Source of the DNA: Macrotis lagotis
Taxonomy: Eukaryota; Chordata; Mammalia; Peramelemorphia; Peramelidae
NCBI RefSeq assembly: GCF_037893015.1
Contig: NC_133661.1
Span: forward strand, 187,696,809 to 187,760,808
DNA length: 64,000 nt
Direction: 5' to 3'
Made by a program: the position numbers and the translations under genes. Under the pieces are notes generated by a model that worked only from the letters and a program-made list of their open reading frames with translations, did not search any database and was not told the origin of the DNA. Shown piece by piece: positions 1-11,416 of this stretch (the stretch's first letter is position 1; each line of letters opens with the position of its first letter).

Positions 1-1095
1 TTATTGTTTTATATCTATAGTATATAAATGAGTATATATCTATAGTATGTAAATATTATATAGTATATATACATACATATTTTTGCTCTCTTTTTATATT
101 TATAAGCTTTGAGGATATTTATTCCAACTCCTACTCTGATGGATAATCCTCTAATATCTCTATATTCCTTAATTTGAATCCATAAATAATTCTAATATTC
201 CTTAATCTAAAATCAGGAATAATAAATGCAACAAAGGCAAAAAAAGCAACAACAGGGCTATGAACAGAATACTTTCTACCTAACAATTATTATAGTGCTT
301 ACTTCTTCATTTGGACACAGTCAAGCAGTGAAGGTCAACGAAAGCCTTTTGATTACTGCTGCAGTTCTATACCGCAGTATATCTTTCAAGTGTTCTTGGT
401 GTCTTTTGAACAAGTCAGTCATAAGTCCATCTCATCAACATATGCTTATCAGACTTGGAACCAGTCACATAACTCCTGTTTATGCTTTAAAATCCTATAA
501 GTGTTGCATTAACTGTACAAATTATAAATTCTTAGAAGGGTTGGGCTTAGCCAGTTCTCATTATATAGTCACAGTACACAAACATACATCTTTCTAGGTT
601 TGTATCTCTCTATGTATAATCTCTATTTCTATTTCCATCTATTTCTATTTCATCATCTCTATTGATGATATCTGTTCATCTCTCTATATGGAATGCATTC
701 TTTGGTTTATGGAAGCCACTTAAAGGGTAATTTTATGAATTGTCTGGAGTTAAGATGAAGGATTCAATTCACAAGATACATTTTCTGATACTGAAATAAA
801 CATAGTAAATCTTTTGTTACTAAGTCACAATTTAGAGGAGCCAGGAATGAAAAACATTTTAGTGAGAAGGACAGGTTACAAGAGAATGATTTTATTAAAA
901 AGCTTGTGTCAGTAGGAGGGGACATAAATCAATATCTTACAATATTTTATAATTTTGTAAATATTTGAAAAGCATGATTGAAATGATAGAAATTTGTTTT
1001 ACAGATTAAAAAATGATATATATTGGTTCTTTGGTTCTTTTTCACGAGTCATTTCCCTACAAATACTTCTTTCAATTCCTTCCAAAATATACTCT

Positions 1096-1097
<2 letters not shown>
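1..1097. other. AT-rich intergenic DNA, no gene seen
   Basis: AT-rich sequence with short TATA and TCTATTTC-like low-complexity runs. The 123-codon open frame at 226-597 has no recognisable domain, is cysteine- and serine-rich in a random-looking way, and is not convincing as a gene. No repeat family is confidently recognised here. Confidence 0.5.

Positions 1098-1127
<30 letters not shown>
1098..1127. repeat. (CA)n microsatellite
   Basis: About 15 uninterrupted CA units. Open frames crossing it on either strand (poly-TH and poly-VC tracts) are products of the repeat. Confidence 0.97.
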
Positions 1128-1267
1128 CCCAACAAAATTTTTATTGGATTTACTAAACAAAAGGAGAGATATGTCCCTTGATTCAGACGATTTGAGACAC
1201 AAAACAAAATAAAATAAAACAACTTCCATGTTGATTTCATTGACATTATTGTGATTAATGGCAGTAC

Positions 1268-1420
1268 TTTTTTTTTAGGTTTTTGCAAGGTAAATGGGGT
1301 TAAGTGGATTGCCCAAGGCCACACAGCTAGGTAATTATTAAGTGTCTGAGGCTGGATTTGAACCCAGGTACTCTTGATTCCAGGGCTGATGCTCTATCCA
1401 CTGTGCCACCTAGCTGCCCC
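1268..1420 (-). repeat. tRNA-derived short SINE (marsupial WSINE-type)
   Basis: Read on the minus strand it starts GGGGCAGCTAGGTGGCACAG, has a B-box-like GGTTCAAATCC and ends in TTGCAAAAACC plus an A-tail. This is the most common repeat of the window. A short AGTACT-type target-site duplication lies at both ends (about 1262-1268 and 1421-1427), so it is a whole insertion. Confidence 0.93.
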
Positions 1421-1472
1421 AGTACTGTTCCTTTTAAAAGAAAATTTCTAAGTAAATATGAGAAGAAGTAGC

Positions 1473-1663
1473 AATACAGTGTGATGCAATGGAAAAAGCA
1501 ATGAACTTGAAGTATGAATTTGAAGTCATGGGACCTGAGTTTGAATTATGACCATAAATGGTCTTGTATGTGCTTAGCCCCTCTGTACCTCAGTTTACAT
1601 ATCTGTAAAATGAGTGGATTGGATACCTCAGATTCCTTCCAACTGTTGATCTATAGTTCTGTG
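1473..1663 (+). repeat. CORE-SINE / MIR-type SINE
   Basis: Diverged SINE whose second half reads CTCAGTTTACATATCTGTAA followed by a TTGGATACCTCAGA segment, the familiar MIR/CORE-SINE 3' part. The tRNA-like head at about 1473-1560 is weak. Older than the WSINE-type copies, judging by its divergence. Confidence 0.75.
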
Positions 1664-2165
1664 ACATCCTTTTAGTTATATGAAATACTAATTTAAGTAG
1701 ACAAGGAGAAGAATGGTGACAAATTTTTCTGTAAAAAAAGATATATACATTCACTATGATTTTATTTTCAGAAGTACTCCAAATAAGATAATTTACATTT
1801 TCTGTGTATAAAAACAAAGAGTCTAATATAAAAGAGTCTAATATAAAAGAAAGGTATTTAAAGGCATTTAAAAGTATTTCCTTCTATTTATTAGTGAATA
1901 AAAGAGTTAATAGTCAATTTTTAAAGGAACTTTATAGTTGGGAAATCTTTCCTTTATTTGAATTTCAAAAAACTACTGATAAGTAAAAGTTTTGAAATTA
2001 TACATATTAACTGTGAGGAACGTTAAGGAACTCCATAGGTGAGTGAAGTTGAATTAAATGATGACCAAGTTTCTTACATTTACTAATTATTCTTGACTCT
2101 TTACCTCCGGAGGAATTAAAAGTCTAATTCGATCTCAAAGGATATCTTTTACAAAGACTTCCATT
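1664..2165. other. 3' flank of the first OR gene, nothing recognised
   Basis: AT-rich sequence between a CORE-SINE and the stop codon of the OR at 2166. It probably holds the OR 3' UTR, but I cannot assign a polyadenylation site with confidence. A short duplication (GAGTCTAATATAAAA twice at about 1819-1848) is visible. Confidence 0.4.
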
Positions 2166-3101
2166 CTAAAGTCCTAGTACTTTCCTCAGGGCATTCTTCA
2201 TCTCCTTATTCCTAAGGCTATAGATGACAGGATTCAAGAATGGGGTCACCATGGAATAAAACAGGGTCACAACCTTCTGAGTCTCTGCTTTGTGACCAGA
2301 TCTTGGCCTCATATAGATCACCATTGCAGATCCATAGAAAAGAGTCACTGCAACTAGATGTGAACCACAGGTAGAAAAGGCTTTTGTTCTACCTCTTCCT
2401 GAAGGTATCTTCAGCACAGCTTTCAGTACCAGAGTATAGGTCCCTATAATAAAGATGAAGGGGATAACTAGAATCATAGAACTCAAGAAGGAACAGGTAA
2501 ATTCCATTATAGGTGCTGGTGTGCAGGCGTGTACTAGAATTGGGGATGGGTCACATAGAATATGGTCAATGATCTTGGAACCACAAAAGGACAACTGGGA
2601 AATGATGATAATGGGGACAGGAAACCAGAGGAAACCAATTATCCAGCAGTTGACAACCAGGCTGGTTCGGAGTTGTCTTGTCATGATGATGTGGTAGTGT
2701 AGAGGTCGGCAGATGGCAAGATACCGATCAAATGCCATGATGGCTAGGAAAAAACATTCTACTGCACCTAAAGAGAAGAAGAAATAGAACTGGAGAAAGC
2801 ATCCAGAGAAGGAGATGACCTTAGTCTCAGAGAAGAAGTTGGCCAACATGTTGGGGACAGTGGTAGTGACATAGCAGATTTCCAGGAAGGAGAAGTTGGC
2901 TAGTAGCATGTACATAGGAGTATGAATTCTTTCATCCCAGCATACTGCACAAATAATAGATCCATTCCCCAAGAGGGTCAGAATGTAAATTGTCAAGAGT
3001 AGCAGGAAGACAAGTTTCTGAGTCTCTCCAGTGTATGTGAATCCTAGGAGGATGAATCCAGTGATGCTTTTGGAGCTGTTGTAAGGGTTGAAGAAGGTCA
3101 T
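2166..3101 (-). CDS. OR11G2-like: Odorant receptor, family 11 (OR11G-like), intact
   Basis: Single-exon seven-transmembrane G-protein-coupled receptor of 311 residues, expected in the cilia membrane of olfactory neurons, where ORs bind odorants and signal through Golf. Visible: an N-glycosylation site at Asn8 (NSS), TM1 with GN at 45-46, HTPMY at 60-64, Cys101 for the loop disulphide, MAFDRYLAIC at 122-131, extracellular-loop cysteines at 183, 193 and 203, KAFSTCGSH at 240-248 and NPVIYS at 290-295. All OR hallmarks are present and the frame is open, so it is likely functional. From memory it resembles human OR11G2 ([32 protein letters not shown]). A TTTACAG just upstream of the ATG is a plausible 3' splice site for a 5'-UTR intron. 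It is clearly more distant from the other three ORs here. The exact orthologue is inferred. Confidence 0.95.
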   Translation of the reverse strand: MTFFNPYNSSKSITGFILLGFTYTGETQKLVFLLLLTIYILTLLGNGSIICAVCWDERIHTPMYMLLANFSFLEICYVTTTVPNMLANFFSETKVISFSGCFLQFYFFFSLGAVECFFLAIMAFDRYLAICRPLHYHIIMTRQLRTSLVVNCWIIGFLWFPVPIIIISQLSFCGSKIIDHILCDPSPILVHACTPAPIMEFTCSFLSSMILVIPFIFIIGTYTLVLKAVLKIPSGRGRTKAFSTCGSHLVAVTLFYGSAMVIYMRPRSGHKAETQKVVTLFYSMVTPFLNPVIYSLRNKEMKNALRKVLGL

Positions 3102-4265
3102 TTGCCTGTAAACTATACAAGGTGTCCAAAATTATTACTTGACAGTGGACTTATTATTGGAGAAAATCTTCAAAAATATGAACATAGAATCCTCCAATTC
3201 ATTGTTATATACTGTAAAATTGTATTACATTCTGATTTCTGCTTCACTCAACCTATTATCTATTTCTTTTGAAATAGCTTATTTATGTGAGTTCTCTTTG
3301 GCATCTGACTTAATTTCTTTTCAAATATTACTTTTATTATTTAAAAAAATTTCTCTTTGAAATGTACCCTATTTTCAAGCAATTTTCAAGTCAATATCAC
3401 ATATTTAAAATGTAGAGGAACTTCACTAGTTCAGTGTTTCATTGGACCTGTGGTGAAGTTACTATTCCTTCTTTCACTATGGATCATATAAAACTGGGCA
3501 TAAACTATTTAATTTCTGCTTAATACTTTTAGTTTTCTCTGCTCCAAATTATCTTTTAAACTAAGGCCTTAGTTTAAAAAAATTATTTTACTCTCTCATA
3601 TAACTTTTGATAATGGAGTACATAATATTGAAATATCAAAATTTTAACTGAATTTCTAGTAAGAGAATTTCAGACATGATGATAGGTGACTGGGGACACA
3701 TTGGGGGGGTCTTGTCTAATTTTCTTTAAGTCATTTTTAAAGTAGTTAATTTCTATCATCATTTGTAATTTTGATCATGGATTGCTTAGCAAAATATTGC
3801 ATTCCTTTTTGAGTGGATGCTTCCTGTATTCTAAACTTATTAAGTCTTTATTTTTTCTGCTTTTTTTAGGGAAGATGATGGTTAAGAAATTGGTTCTTTA
3901 CATAACAATATGTTCTTATATATGATACCCATTTTAAAGGTGACTTCTCAGTTTATGTCTCATTTGAATGTCAAAAAATAAGGTATGAAATACCCAAATG
4001 CATCTTTAAAAACTAGGTTTACTTAGGCAAAGGGAAAGTCCATATGCACAGATATCTGTGTAATCCTGGTGAAAGTTAATCTAGAACTGAATGCTGGTTC
4101 ATTGAGACTACCAGTCTGTTTTAGTAACTCTTTCACTAGTAAAGTTAATTATCATCTTAATCACACATCTGTAACTTGATGAAGAAACAGTGTTGAATGA
4201 GTGTTAAATGCCAGAAAATTTGTACCCCAATCCTCCTTCTTATTACATAATAACAAGGACAAGAA
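3102..4265. other. Upstream region of the first OR, no gene seen
   Basis: AT-rich non-coding DNA. By position it should hold the promoter and 5' UTR exon(s) of the OR at 2166-3101, since OR genes usually have untranslated upstream exons, but I see no motif I can call with confidence. Confidence 0.4.
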
Positions 4266-4525
4266 AAACAATTAACATTTACCTAGCACCTAAATAGTTT
4301 CACAGATATTGTGCTAAGTACTTCACAAATATCTTAATTGATCTGCCAAACACGCTAAGGAATAGATATTATTCTAGTTCCTATTTACAGAGAAGGAAAA
4401 TGAAACAAAGCTTAAGCGATTTGCCCAGGTTCCTACAACTAATTAGTATCTGAAGTTGGATTTGAACTCAGGGCTTCTACTCTAGACTCAGCATTCTATC
4501 TTCTATGCTATTTAGCTGTCTATAA
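4266..4525 (-). repeat. CORE-SINE / MIR-type SINE, near full length
   Basis: On the plus strand it shows the reversed order of a typical therian CORE-SINE: an ACATTTACCTAGCACCTA start, a TTTACAGAGAAGGAAAATGA core, a GATTTGAACTCAGGGCTTC B-box region and a TATCTTCTATGCTATTTAGC end. Strongly diverged, hence old. Confidence 0.8.
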
Positions 4526-5509
4526 TACAGATATAAAAACATGCATAAATAATGCTTAAGCATATACACATGTATACTCATATACATGAGCATATACACA
4601 TGCATTAAATATACATGTAATTTCATATTTATATTTTAAATATTATGCAATTCTGTTAATCTCCATGGACCTTGATGAGCCTTGTCATAGAATAGAATGG
4701 TTGGGGTAAATGTGAGACCTTATGCTAAAAACAGGTTTCATTTAGGAAGTGGCTTAGACAATACTTTCTCCACAACAGTACAGTGAAGTAGGTATGCACA
4801 TATTATTGCAGATTAGGAAACTCAGAAAAATTAAGTCATCACATAGCTTATAAATTATGGGATTAGAGAAGAAGTATCTTTAAGTTTAAGCCCAATATTT
4901 TTCTAAACTTTAAAAAAAAATTATGATTTGAAGAAACATTAGTAAACAAATATTTTAATATAGTAAAATATCAGAATTGTATAAAACATGAATATATATG
5001 CTTTAAAAAGTATATATTTTAACAAGATAGTAGCACAATTGCTTATTATATATCTCTAATTTTAATTTTCTTTTATATTTTCTAATGCATTATTGATGAT
5101 TTTTTCTTTTAAACAATTCTATTCTCTCTTATAATAAAAATTCATAATCTAGGAAATCAGTGCTCTTTTCTGTATCTCTAATTGCCTTGGGACATATAGT
5201 TGATAAAGTTCTTTTAGTTCTATTATTTTATGTGAATGGCTATTCTGGGTCCTTGGAAAAGGGGAGGGAGGTAACTATTGCTACACAGGTCATTTAAGTT
5301 CTATAAATCCAATAAAAACATTCACTCCCAGATATCAAAGAATGCTTTTGTAGCTATAGATTTTTGCCACTGAATGAAGCCATGGAAACCAGGTCAGTTT
5401 CATTTCTTGAAGATGTTGATGATGATGATGGTAATGTGATGATGATGACGAAGATAAGTACTCAATAGAACTATGTTTTCAAAATATTTTATATCTAGTT
5501 TAAATCCTC
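4526..5509. other. Non-coding, one decayed MIR-like remnant
   Basis: AT-rich. At about 4755-4900 a faint reversed MIR-like core is visible (AGATTAGGAAACTCAGAAAA). GATGAT triplets at 5412-5450 are low-complexity. No gene. Confidence 0.4.
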
Positions 5510-5610
5510 TATTTGCCTCAGCTTCCTCAACTTTAAAATGGGGATAATAACATCATGTAACTCATAGCATTCTTGTGAGGTTCAAGTGAAAAATATTTTT
5601 AAAGCAAAAG
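5510..5610 (+). repeat. CORE-SINE / MIR 3' fragment
   Basis: TTGCCTCAGCTTCCTCAACT then AAAATGGGGATAATAACA and TGTGAGGTTCAA: the conserved 3' half of MIR-like SINEs. The 5' half is missing. Confidence 0.7.
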
Positions 5611-5639
5611 CAGTATTTATTGTATAGTAGACACTATAA

Positions 5640-6215
5640 AAGTTTTTTGCCTCTTTCTTATCTCATCTGATCTTCCAATAGCCTTGTGAGGGATGTGCTA
5701 TTTAACATCCTCATTTCAACAAATGAAGAAACTGAGGTTGGAAAGTCATGGGTAAACACAAATTTATTAAGTATTTATGAGTCAGTCTTTGTGCTAATTG
5801 TAGTACTTGTCCATGATCACAAAGCTAGTAAATGACTGGGACTGGATTCAAACACAATTCTTTCTTTCCTTCCTTCCTTGCTTCCTTGCTTCCTTGCTTC
5901 CTTGCTTCCTTGCTTCCTTCCTTCCTTCCTTCCTTCCTTCCTTCCTTCCTTCCTTCCTTCCTTCCTTCCTTTCTTCCTCTCCTCCTCCTTCTTCTTCCTT
6001 CTTCTTCTTCTTCTTTTTTGGCAAGGCAATGGGGTTAAGTGAATTATCCAAGGTCACACAATTGTTAAGGACCAAATGTCTGAGGTCAAATTTGAATTCA
6101 GTTCCTCCTGAATTCAGGGTCGGTTTTCTATCCACTGTGCTACCTTGCTGCCCCAACACAATTTTTTTTCCTGATTCCAAGCTCAACATTCTATTCAAAC
6201 TGCCACTTAGTTCCT
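5640..6215 (-). repeat. CORE-SINE split by a younger SINE
   Basis: The proximal half (5640-5858) and distal end (about 6164-6215, CAACATTCTATTCAAACTGC) belong to one old SINE. It is interrupted by a WSINE-type copy with a long CCTT tail at 5859-6154. Copy B of the duplication holds only the distal end, so the duplication breakpoint lies between the two parts. Confidence 0.7.
5859..6154 (-). repeat. WSINE-type SINE with an expanded CCTT/CTT tail
   Basis: SINE body at about 6014-6154 and a pyrimidine microsatellite at 5862-6013 lie between target-site duplications AACACAATT (5850-5858 and 6155-6163). The (CTTC)n tract therefore sits where the SINE A-tail should be and probably grew from it. 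The open frames with lysine/glycine/arginine or leucine/proline/serine repeats across this tract are products of the repeat. Confidence 0.88.
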
Positions 6216-7041
6216 TGATAAGATAAAAAGGGAGAATCAGCTGCTGCCCAGAATATATAAAAAAGTGGGAGATATGCTCGTCTTTATAGTCATGGCTCCA
6301 AATATCGTTCCTTTGTGCAATACCATTCAATAAACTGCAATGTATTTGGACTGAGACAAAAAATTGCTTCTGAGAGGGCATTATTGCTTACCTGTGCTCA
6401 TTTTGCTGCTGTTCCTCCTGGCCTGGCAGAGTGTTGTTGGGTTTTTTTCCTCTCAAAATGCAAATGACCTCCAGTCACCAAGAGGCAACCTCTTTTAAAT
6501 TTTCAGTGGTTGTTGCAGCAGTTTGTGTTACTAAGGTTAAATGCCTTTGAACCTAAGTTAACATAAATAAGCTGCTTTGAAAGAAGTTGTGAAAAAAATT
6601 TGAATTTAGACCCCAAATCTAAAAAAAAAAACCCTATTTGCTTTATACAACACTTTTGATTTTGATAACTTTGAATTTTAGCTTTGATAGTTTGGTATCA
6701 GACAAAATAGTCTGAATAAATCAAAGGGCTATGCCAGGGTAGAAAAATATTTTACCTTATATTTAAGTTTTTCTTCAAAATTAGTTCCCAACAACAAATT
6801 GTATGATTAGAAATAGGTCATTTATTTGGAACTAAGAAGTGAATTCAGAGAACCGAGACAAGGCCTGAATTTTTGATTTATTTGGTCTGTTTAGTTGTTA
6901 CAGAAAGTTTCAGAAAGATGACAAGTCCATTTTGAGCCATGTCACATGTTTTGTGTTTTAAGTTCACAAATTTAAGAATAGTGAGAAATTTAAGAACAGT
7001 TGTGAGAAAAGGCAATCATCCCTGAAGAGGATAAATTTTTT

Positions 7042-7071
7042 TTTCTCTCTCTCTCTATATATATCTCTGTC

Positions 7072-7145
<74 letters not shown>
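7042..7145. repeat. (CT)n microsatellite
   Basis: Long CT/AG tract broken once near 7057-7075. Copy B has only a short (TCTG/TCTA)n tract at the matching place (about 24915-24980). Confidence 0.96.
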
Positions 7146-7149
<4 letters not shown>

Positions 7150-8059
7150 ATCCATGTATCTATGTAAGTTTCTATTGATCTATCTATATACCCTATTACT
7201 ACTTAGAAACAAGTAAGGGTTAGCACAGGCTAACTTCATTATGATTTTCGTTATAAGCATTGTATTGTTTACTTTCTTGGGGCAGGGTAAAGTCATACTT
7301 GTTCATCTTTTGTACTTCTGCCTCCTTAATTTTTGCTAAAAAGAAAGCCTAGTATCCAATCTGGTACAGAGACAAACTTGTATCCTATCTACTATCTCTC
7401 CAAGAAAAAAGGTGGAGAAATGGATTTAGTTTACTAGAAGGTTGCTAGAAGCTTGAGAAAAAGAGAGAGAAATGGATTATAAGCACAATCTAGCTCTTTG
7501 AGGGATCAATTTGTTGTCTGTAGATGGAGAACAGTGCCAGGGGAAAACTCAGTGCCAGGTATTTCTCTCCCCTCATAAGTGTGCCTTCTCTGGAGACCTA
7601 GCCTCTAACTGTTGTTTTGAAAATATCTACATAGACTGCCCACTGCCTTCTGTTTTTAGTTCCTTTGCTTTGCTTCTCAGGAATCCTGGGAGACAGAAGA
7701 AAAACTGATCATGCCAGTGCATAATGCCCCTTTAGGAACTTTGTTTTATTTTTTCCTGAGCATCGATTCAAATGACCTCTAGGGTGACATTAGCTTTGGG
7801 AAGGATCAAATCCTTATGGGTAAAGGCATAAACTGGAAATCAAAAATGTTTTGTTTCTTATTTTCTTTAGGAAAAGCTTGCTTTTAATTCAGCTTCCCAA
7901 TCAGTATAATAGAATAAATAATCACAACCCCTGTCTACCAGTCTCTGAGATGATATAATGATAACTTAATCAACCATTGTTTCTTTAATGCTTCATATAA
8001 ACCCAAATTAATGTTTGCTAATTCTCCCATACAAAAATTAATTTCAAAACTTTTCATTA

Positions 8060-8340
8060 ACTGTCCTGTCTGTTGTTTGTCCTCTAAGAGGATCATGACA
8101 CCAGGGACATGATATAAAAGTGAATTGAATTTAAATGAGGGAGGGCTGTGCAAAATCACCAGCCTCCATCTCTTCTCTGGAGTCACTGGAGTTCAGTAGG
8201 CAGATATAAATAAGAATGACTGGAGATGGCTCTGGATACAATGGGAAACTTTTGTCTTTTTACACTTAGGTTTTCAATAGATCTTAGTTTGATTGAGGAA
8301 ATTGAGGCCTAGGCAAGAAAGAAGGGAGGCAACAAACATG
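8060..8340 (-). repeat. RTE-type LINE 3' end fragment
   Basis: Reverse complement shows GGCCATCTCCAGTC-like, CCAGTGACTCCAGAG-like and CACAGCCCTCCCTCATTTAA blocks, ending in a GAGGACAAACAACA-type terminus. This is the 3' end found on marsupial RTE elements and RTE-tailed SINEs. It is shared with copy B at about 26455-26700, so it was inserted before the duplication. Confidence 0.75.
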
Positions 8341-8884
8341 GTTTAAAAAAAATCAACCGTGAGGGGCAGAAGCAACTGGGTGGCATAGTATGTACAGCCT
8401 AGGTGGCCTGAAATTTTTCTTGATAACACTAATGAGAAATCTTCAAGCAATAAACTTAGAGCTGAATTTTAAAGGATTTAAGGGAAGTGGGGAGGAAGAG
8501 GTAAATCATGAATATGAAGATAGTATGGATGTATGAACTAGATTTTAAAATGTATGGAGAAAAGATTCCTTACCTTCCAAGGTCTCCCATACTTCTTTCC
8601 ATCCTTGACTCATCCAGAGTCTTTCCTGGAATCCATAGAGATCTCTGCACTCTGGAAGATCATTTCACCCCTGAATTTCTCACATTAGAAATACTTCCTC
8701 TCTTTGACTGATTCCTCCTGTAACTTACATTTTAATGAGGATGCTTATACCAACCATGTCTTCATTTTTCTACTGGTTATACTCCTGACCCTTTGCACAT
8801 TCTCTACAATGCTCCCCACCCCTGGGCACCTTAACTCCCATTTCCCCCTTTTCAGTTTAACTTTATCTTTCCTTCTCCATTAAC
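8341..8884. other. Non-coding duplicated block with a deletion scar
   Basis: At about 8375-8402 the start of an old SINE (GCAGAAGCAACTGGGTGGCA) stops abruptly and continues with sequence matching copy B at about 28225. Copy A has lost roughly 1.4 kb here, including the DNA transposon seen in copy B. No gene. Confidence 0.7.
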
Positions 8885-9015
8885 ATTTAAGCTTCTTGAA
8901 GGTGGGATCTTTCTTTCTCCTTGTATTCGTATTCCCACAACTTTACTCAGGAGTGAGCCCATAGTAAGCCCAACAGAGAGTAAGTACTTAATAAATACTT
9001 GTTGACTTGTTAATA
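8885..9015 (+). repeat. L2/MIR3-type 3' end
   Basis: AAGCTTCTTGAAGGTGGGAT, then a TCCTTGTATTCGTATTCCCA-like block and AGTACTTAATAAATACTTGT: the widespread mammalian 3' end signature. Shared with copy B (28745-28880). Confidence 0.75.
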
Positions 9016-9282
9016 AGGTCCTAAGGTCAGTCAAAGGATGTTCCTGTTGAATAAAGTCAGTACAGAGTCATTCTGTAGTTGTCTCTTGAGCACCTAGGTC
9101 CAGTAGTCCTTCTCCATTTCCCAATTTATTAAAAACCCATAAAAGTGAAGCATTTAAATATATATACTCTTAAAAAAAAGTAGTCACAATATGGAAATGT
9201 CTGGGTATCATCTCAGAATCAGACAAAGGCAAGACTAAAATGAAATGTTCTATCAGCTTGGACAGATGATTGGAAATCTTTA

Positions 9283-9336
<54 letters not shown>

Positions 9337-9338
9337 CA
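9283..9338. repeat. (TA)n microsatellite
   Basis: About 25 TA units. Missing from the matching position of copy B (about 29320). Confidence 0.96.
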
Positions 9339-10096
9339 AAGATGAAATAATGACAGTGTTAGGAGGTCTGGCCACCATTGCACAGCTCTCTCCTCTAGGG
9401 GAGTCAGCAGGGTTATCACTCTCCTTGTTCATAAGTACTGTCTGTTCCCAACTCTCCAGGTATAAGAAAGCCCAATTACAATGAGATTGACAATTACCAT
9501 TTTTTAAAATCAATCTTTCTTCTGTAAACACCTCTCTATTGTTGGCAGCTTTTCCGACTCTTTCCATGATTTTTCAAGCAGATAACTCAAAGGGTCATTT
9601 CCCAGCTTGGCTTTTAAAGTCTCAAGATATCCATTTTGATCTTGATTGAAGTATAGGAAATACTTTTCCTCCTTAGTTCAGTCGAGACAAGTTGAGAGTT
9701 TTGATAACAATTTCGCAAAAAGTGAATTTGATTTTTTGTTACCTTAGTCCAGAAGAAGGAAATTTGTACCTTTTGATTAATGCTAGATACCATTTTTCAG
9801 TTAGGTTCATAGGACCAGGTGCCTTAATGAGTGGCACTATGTGAGTCTGACAGGCCTCAACAAAACCCATTCTCTTCAATGGATGCCAACCACACTTTCT
9901 ACAGTTATATCAGTAAAGACTGTCACTATGTAGATCTTTTAGCTACCCTCTTACAAAAGGCTAAAAGAAATCTTTGCCTGGGCTCTATCCATCTGGAATG
10001 AGTGCTCTAACCTTAGATAAAGGAAAAAGTATGTACTAATTACAGCTTAAAGAAGTAATCTTTGTGGAACTGTCAAACATTTGTAGGGGCTGTCTG

Positions 10097-10186
10097 AAGA
10101 AGCCCTTATGGAGCTGAAGCTGTCCACTGGCTTAAAGACTACTGCTTTAAGAAGCCCTTATGGAGCTGAAACTGTCCACTGGCTTT
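10097..10186 (+). repeat. 52-bp-period tandem duplication
   Basis: The block AAGAAGCCCTTATGGAGCTG and its following CTGTCCACTGGCTT occur twice (10097-10134 and 10149-10186) with two or three changes. Copy B has one unit (about 30190-30228), so the doubling happened in copy A after the large duplication, or one unit was lost in B. Confidence 0.9.
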
Positions 10187-10647
10187 CCCATCTGAAACCC
10201 ATCAAACCTGTGGAGAGACTGTGTGCAGTATCATGTGATGCTGTCAAAGTCCAAGACAAGGCCAAGAAACCAAACAAGCAAATAAACCAACAAGCAAATA
10301 AACAATAAACATTTCCTTATACTTTCCCACTCCCTACTGCATCTCTCTTCTTAACTATTCTACAAACTGACCATTTCCCTATAGATTACAAAACCTAATT
10401 ACAAGTGGGGCACTGATGGTTTTAACTATTTCAGATTAATCCATATTTATCCTGTAGCCTCTTCCCTCAATCATATTAGTTAAAATGACTCCTTTTATCT
10501 CCTCAATAATAGCCTTGCTGGAGGCTAGGGATAAGGACATAATAAAACTTATCATGTCTTCCACGTGTTAATGTAGTGTGTCAAAAGAAGAAATTGTTTT
10601 AGACATTCCTATGATCCAGTCTTGCTTGTAGGATATTTTCCCCATGG

Positions 10648-10656
10648 ATAATAATA

Positions 10657-10705
<49 letters not shown>

Positions 10706-10735
10706 CAACAACAATAACAATAACAATAATAATAA
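10648..10735. repeat. (AAT)n/(AAC)n microsatellite
   Basis: AAT triplets grading into AAC/AAT mixtures. It lies in a stretch of copy A (about 10450-11475) with no counterpart in copy B. Confidence 0.95.
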
Positions 10736-10956
10736 CTCAAATTTAACCTGGATGTTAATTTTTAAAAATTGTGTCTTGTTTTGATCATTTTTACTCCATA
10801 TTCCAAAATAAGTGAATTTGAGAGCTTGAGATTATGCTCTAATATTTATTTTGATTTACTTTACCAAAGTGGCTTTTGAAATTAAACTGTCCCACAGGCT
10901 AGTCATCAGAGATCTCATGTCACGCTAGAGAGGGAGACTTCCTTGATTTCTAAGAC

Positions 10957-11416
10957 ACTGAGCAATACATTTTATTTGTTATTTTTTTATTTTAAAATTT
11001 ATTTATTTTCATCCATTTGTACATGCATATTTCCAAGTTACAAAATTTCCCTCCACCCTCCCTTCCCACCCCTTCTCCACAGCAGGGAACAGTCAGACTA
11101 GCATTTTATCTACATACTTTATTAAAGATATTTGCAAATTAGTAATTTTTGGCATAAGGAATTAGGATTGAGGGAAAGAAATACATAAGAGATAATTTTT
11201 ATAAAGTGTCCATCAGATTTGGAAGGGTTGTTTTCTCTGTGTGTTTTGTTTTTTTCCCCTCTGGTTGGGGATAATATAGTCTATAATCAGTCAAATGCAG
11301 TTGTCCTCACTCTCTGGACTGTGGAGAGGATTTGCTTCCATCAAGGTTGTTCATCTCATAATGTTGTTGATGTTTACATTGTTCTCTTGGTTTTACTCCC
11401 TTGAGCAATACATTTT
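10957..11416 (-). repeat. 5'-truncated L1 3' end with 16-bp target-site duplication
   Basis: Minus-strand L1 3' UTR. On the plus strand the end reads TTTATTTATTTTCATCCATT, and the interior holds the reverse of the GATGAACAACCTTGATGGAA region. TGAGCAATACATTTTA flanks it on both sides (about 10957-10972 and 11401-11416), which marks a complete LINE-driven insertion. Copy B lacks the whole surrounding segment. Confidence 0.88.

Noticed and set aside
226-597. 123-codon open frame near the window start
   Set aside because: No domain, no homologous counterpart in the window and a random-looking composition; open frames of this size are expected by chance in AT-rich DNA.
5807-6381. Long open frames over the CTTC tract (up to 177 codons)
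   Set aside because: They are translations of a microsatellite and a SINE; the repeated residues come from the DNA repeat.
6964-7155. Arg-Glu repeat protein
   Set aside because: Direct translation of a (CT)n microsatellite.
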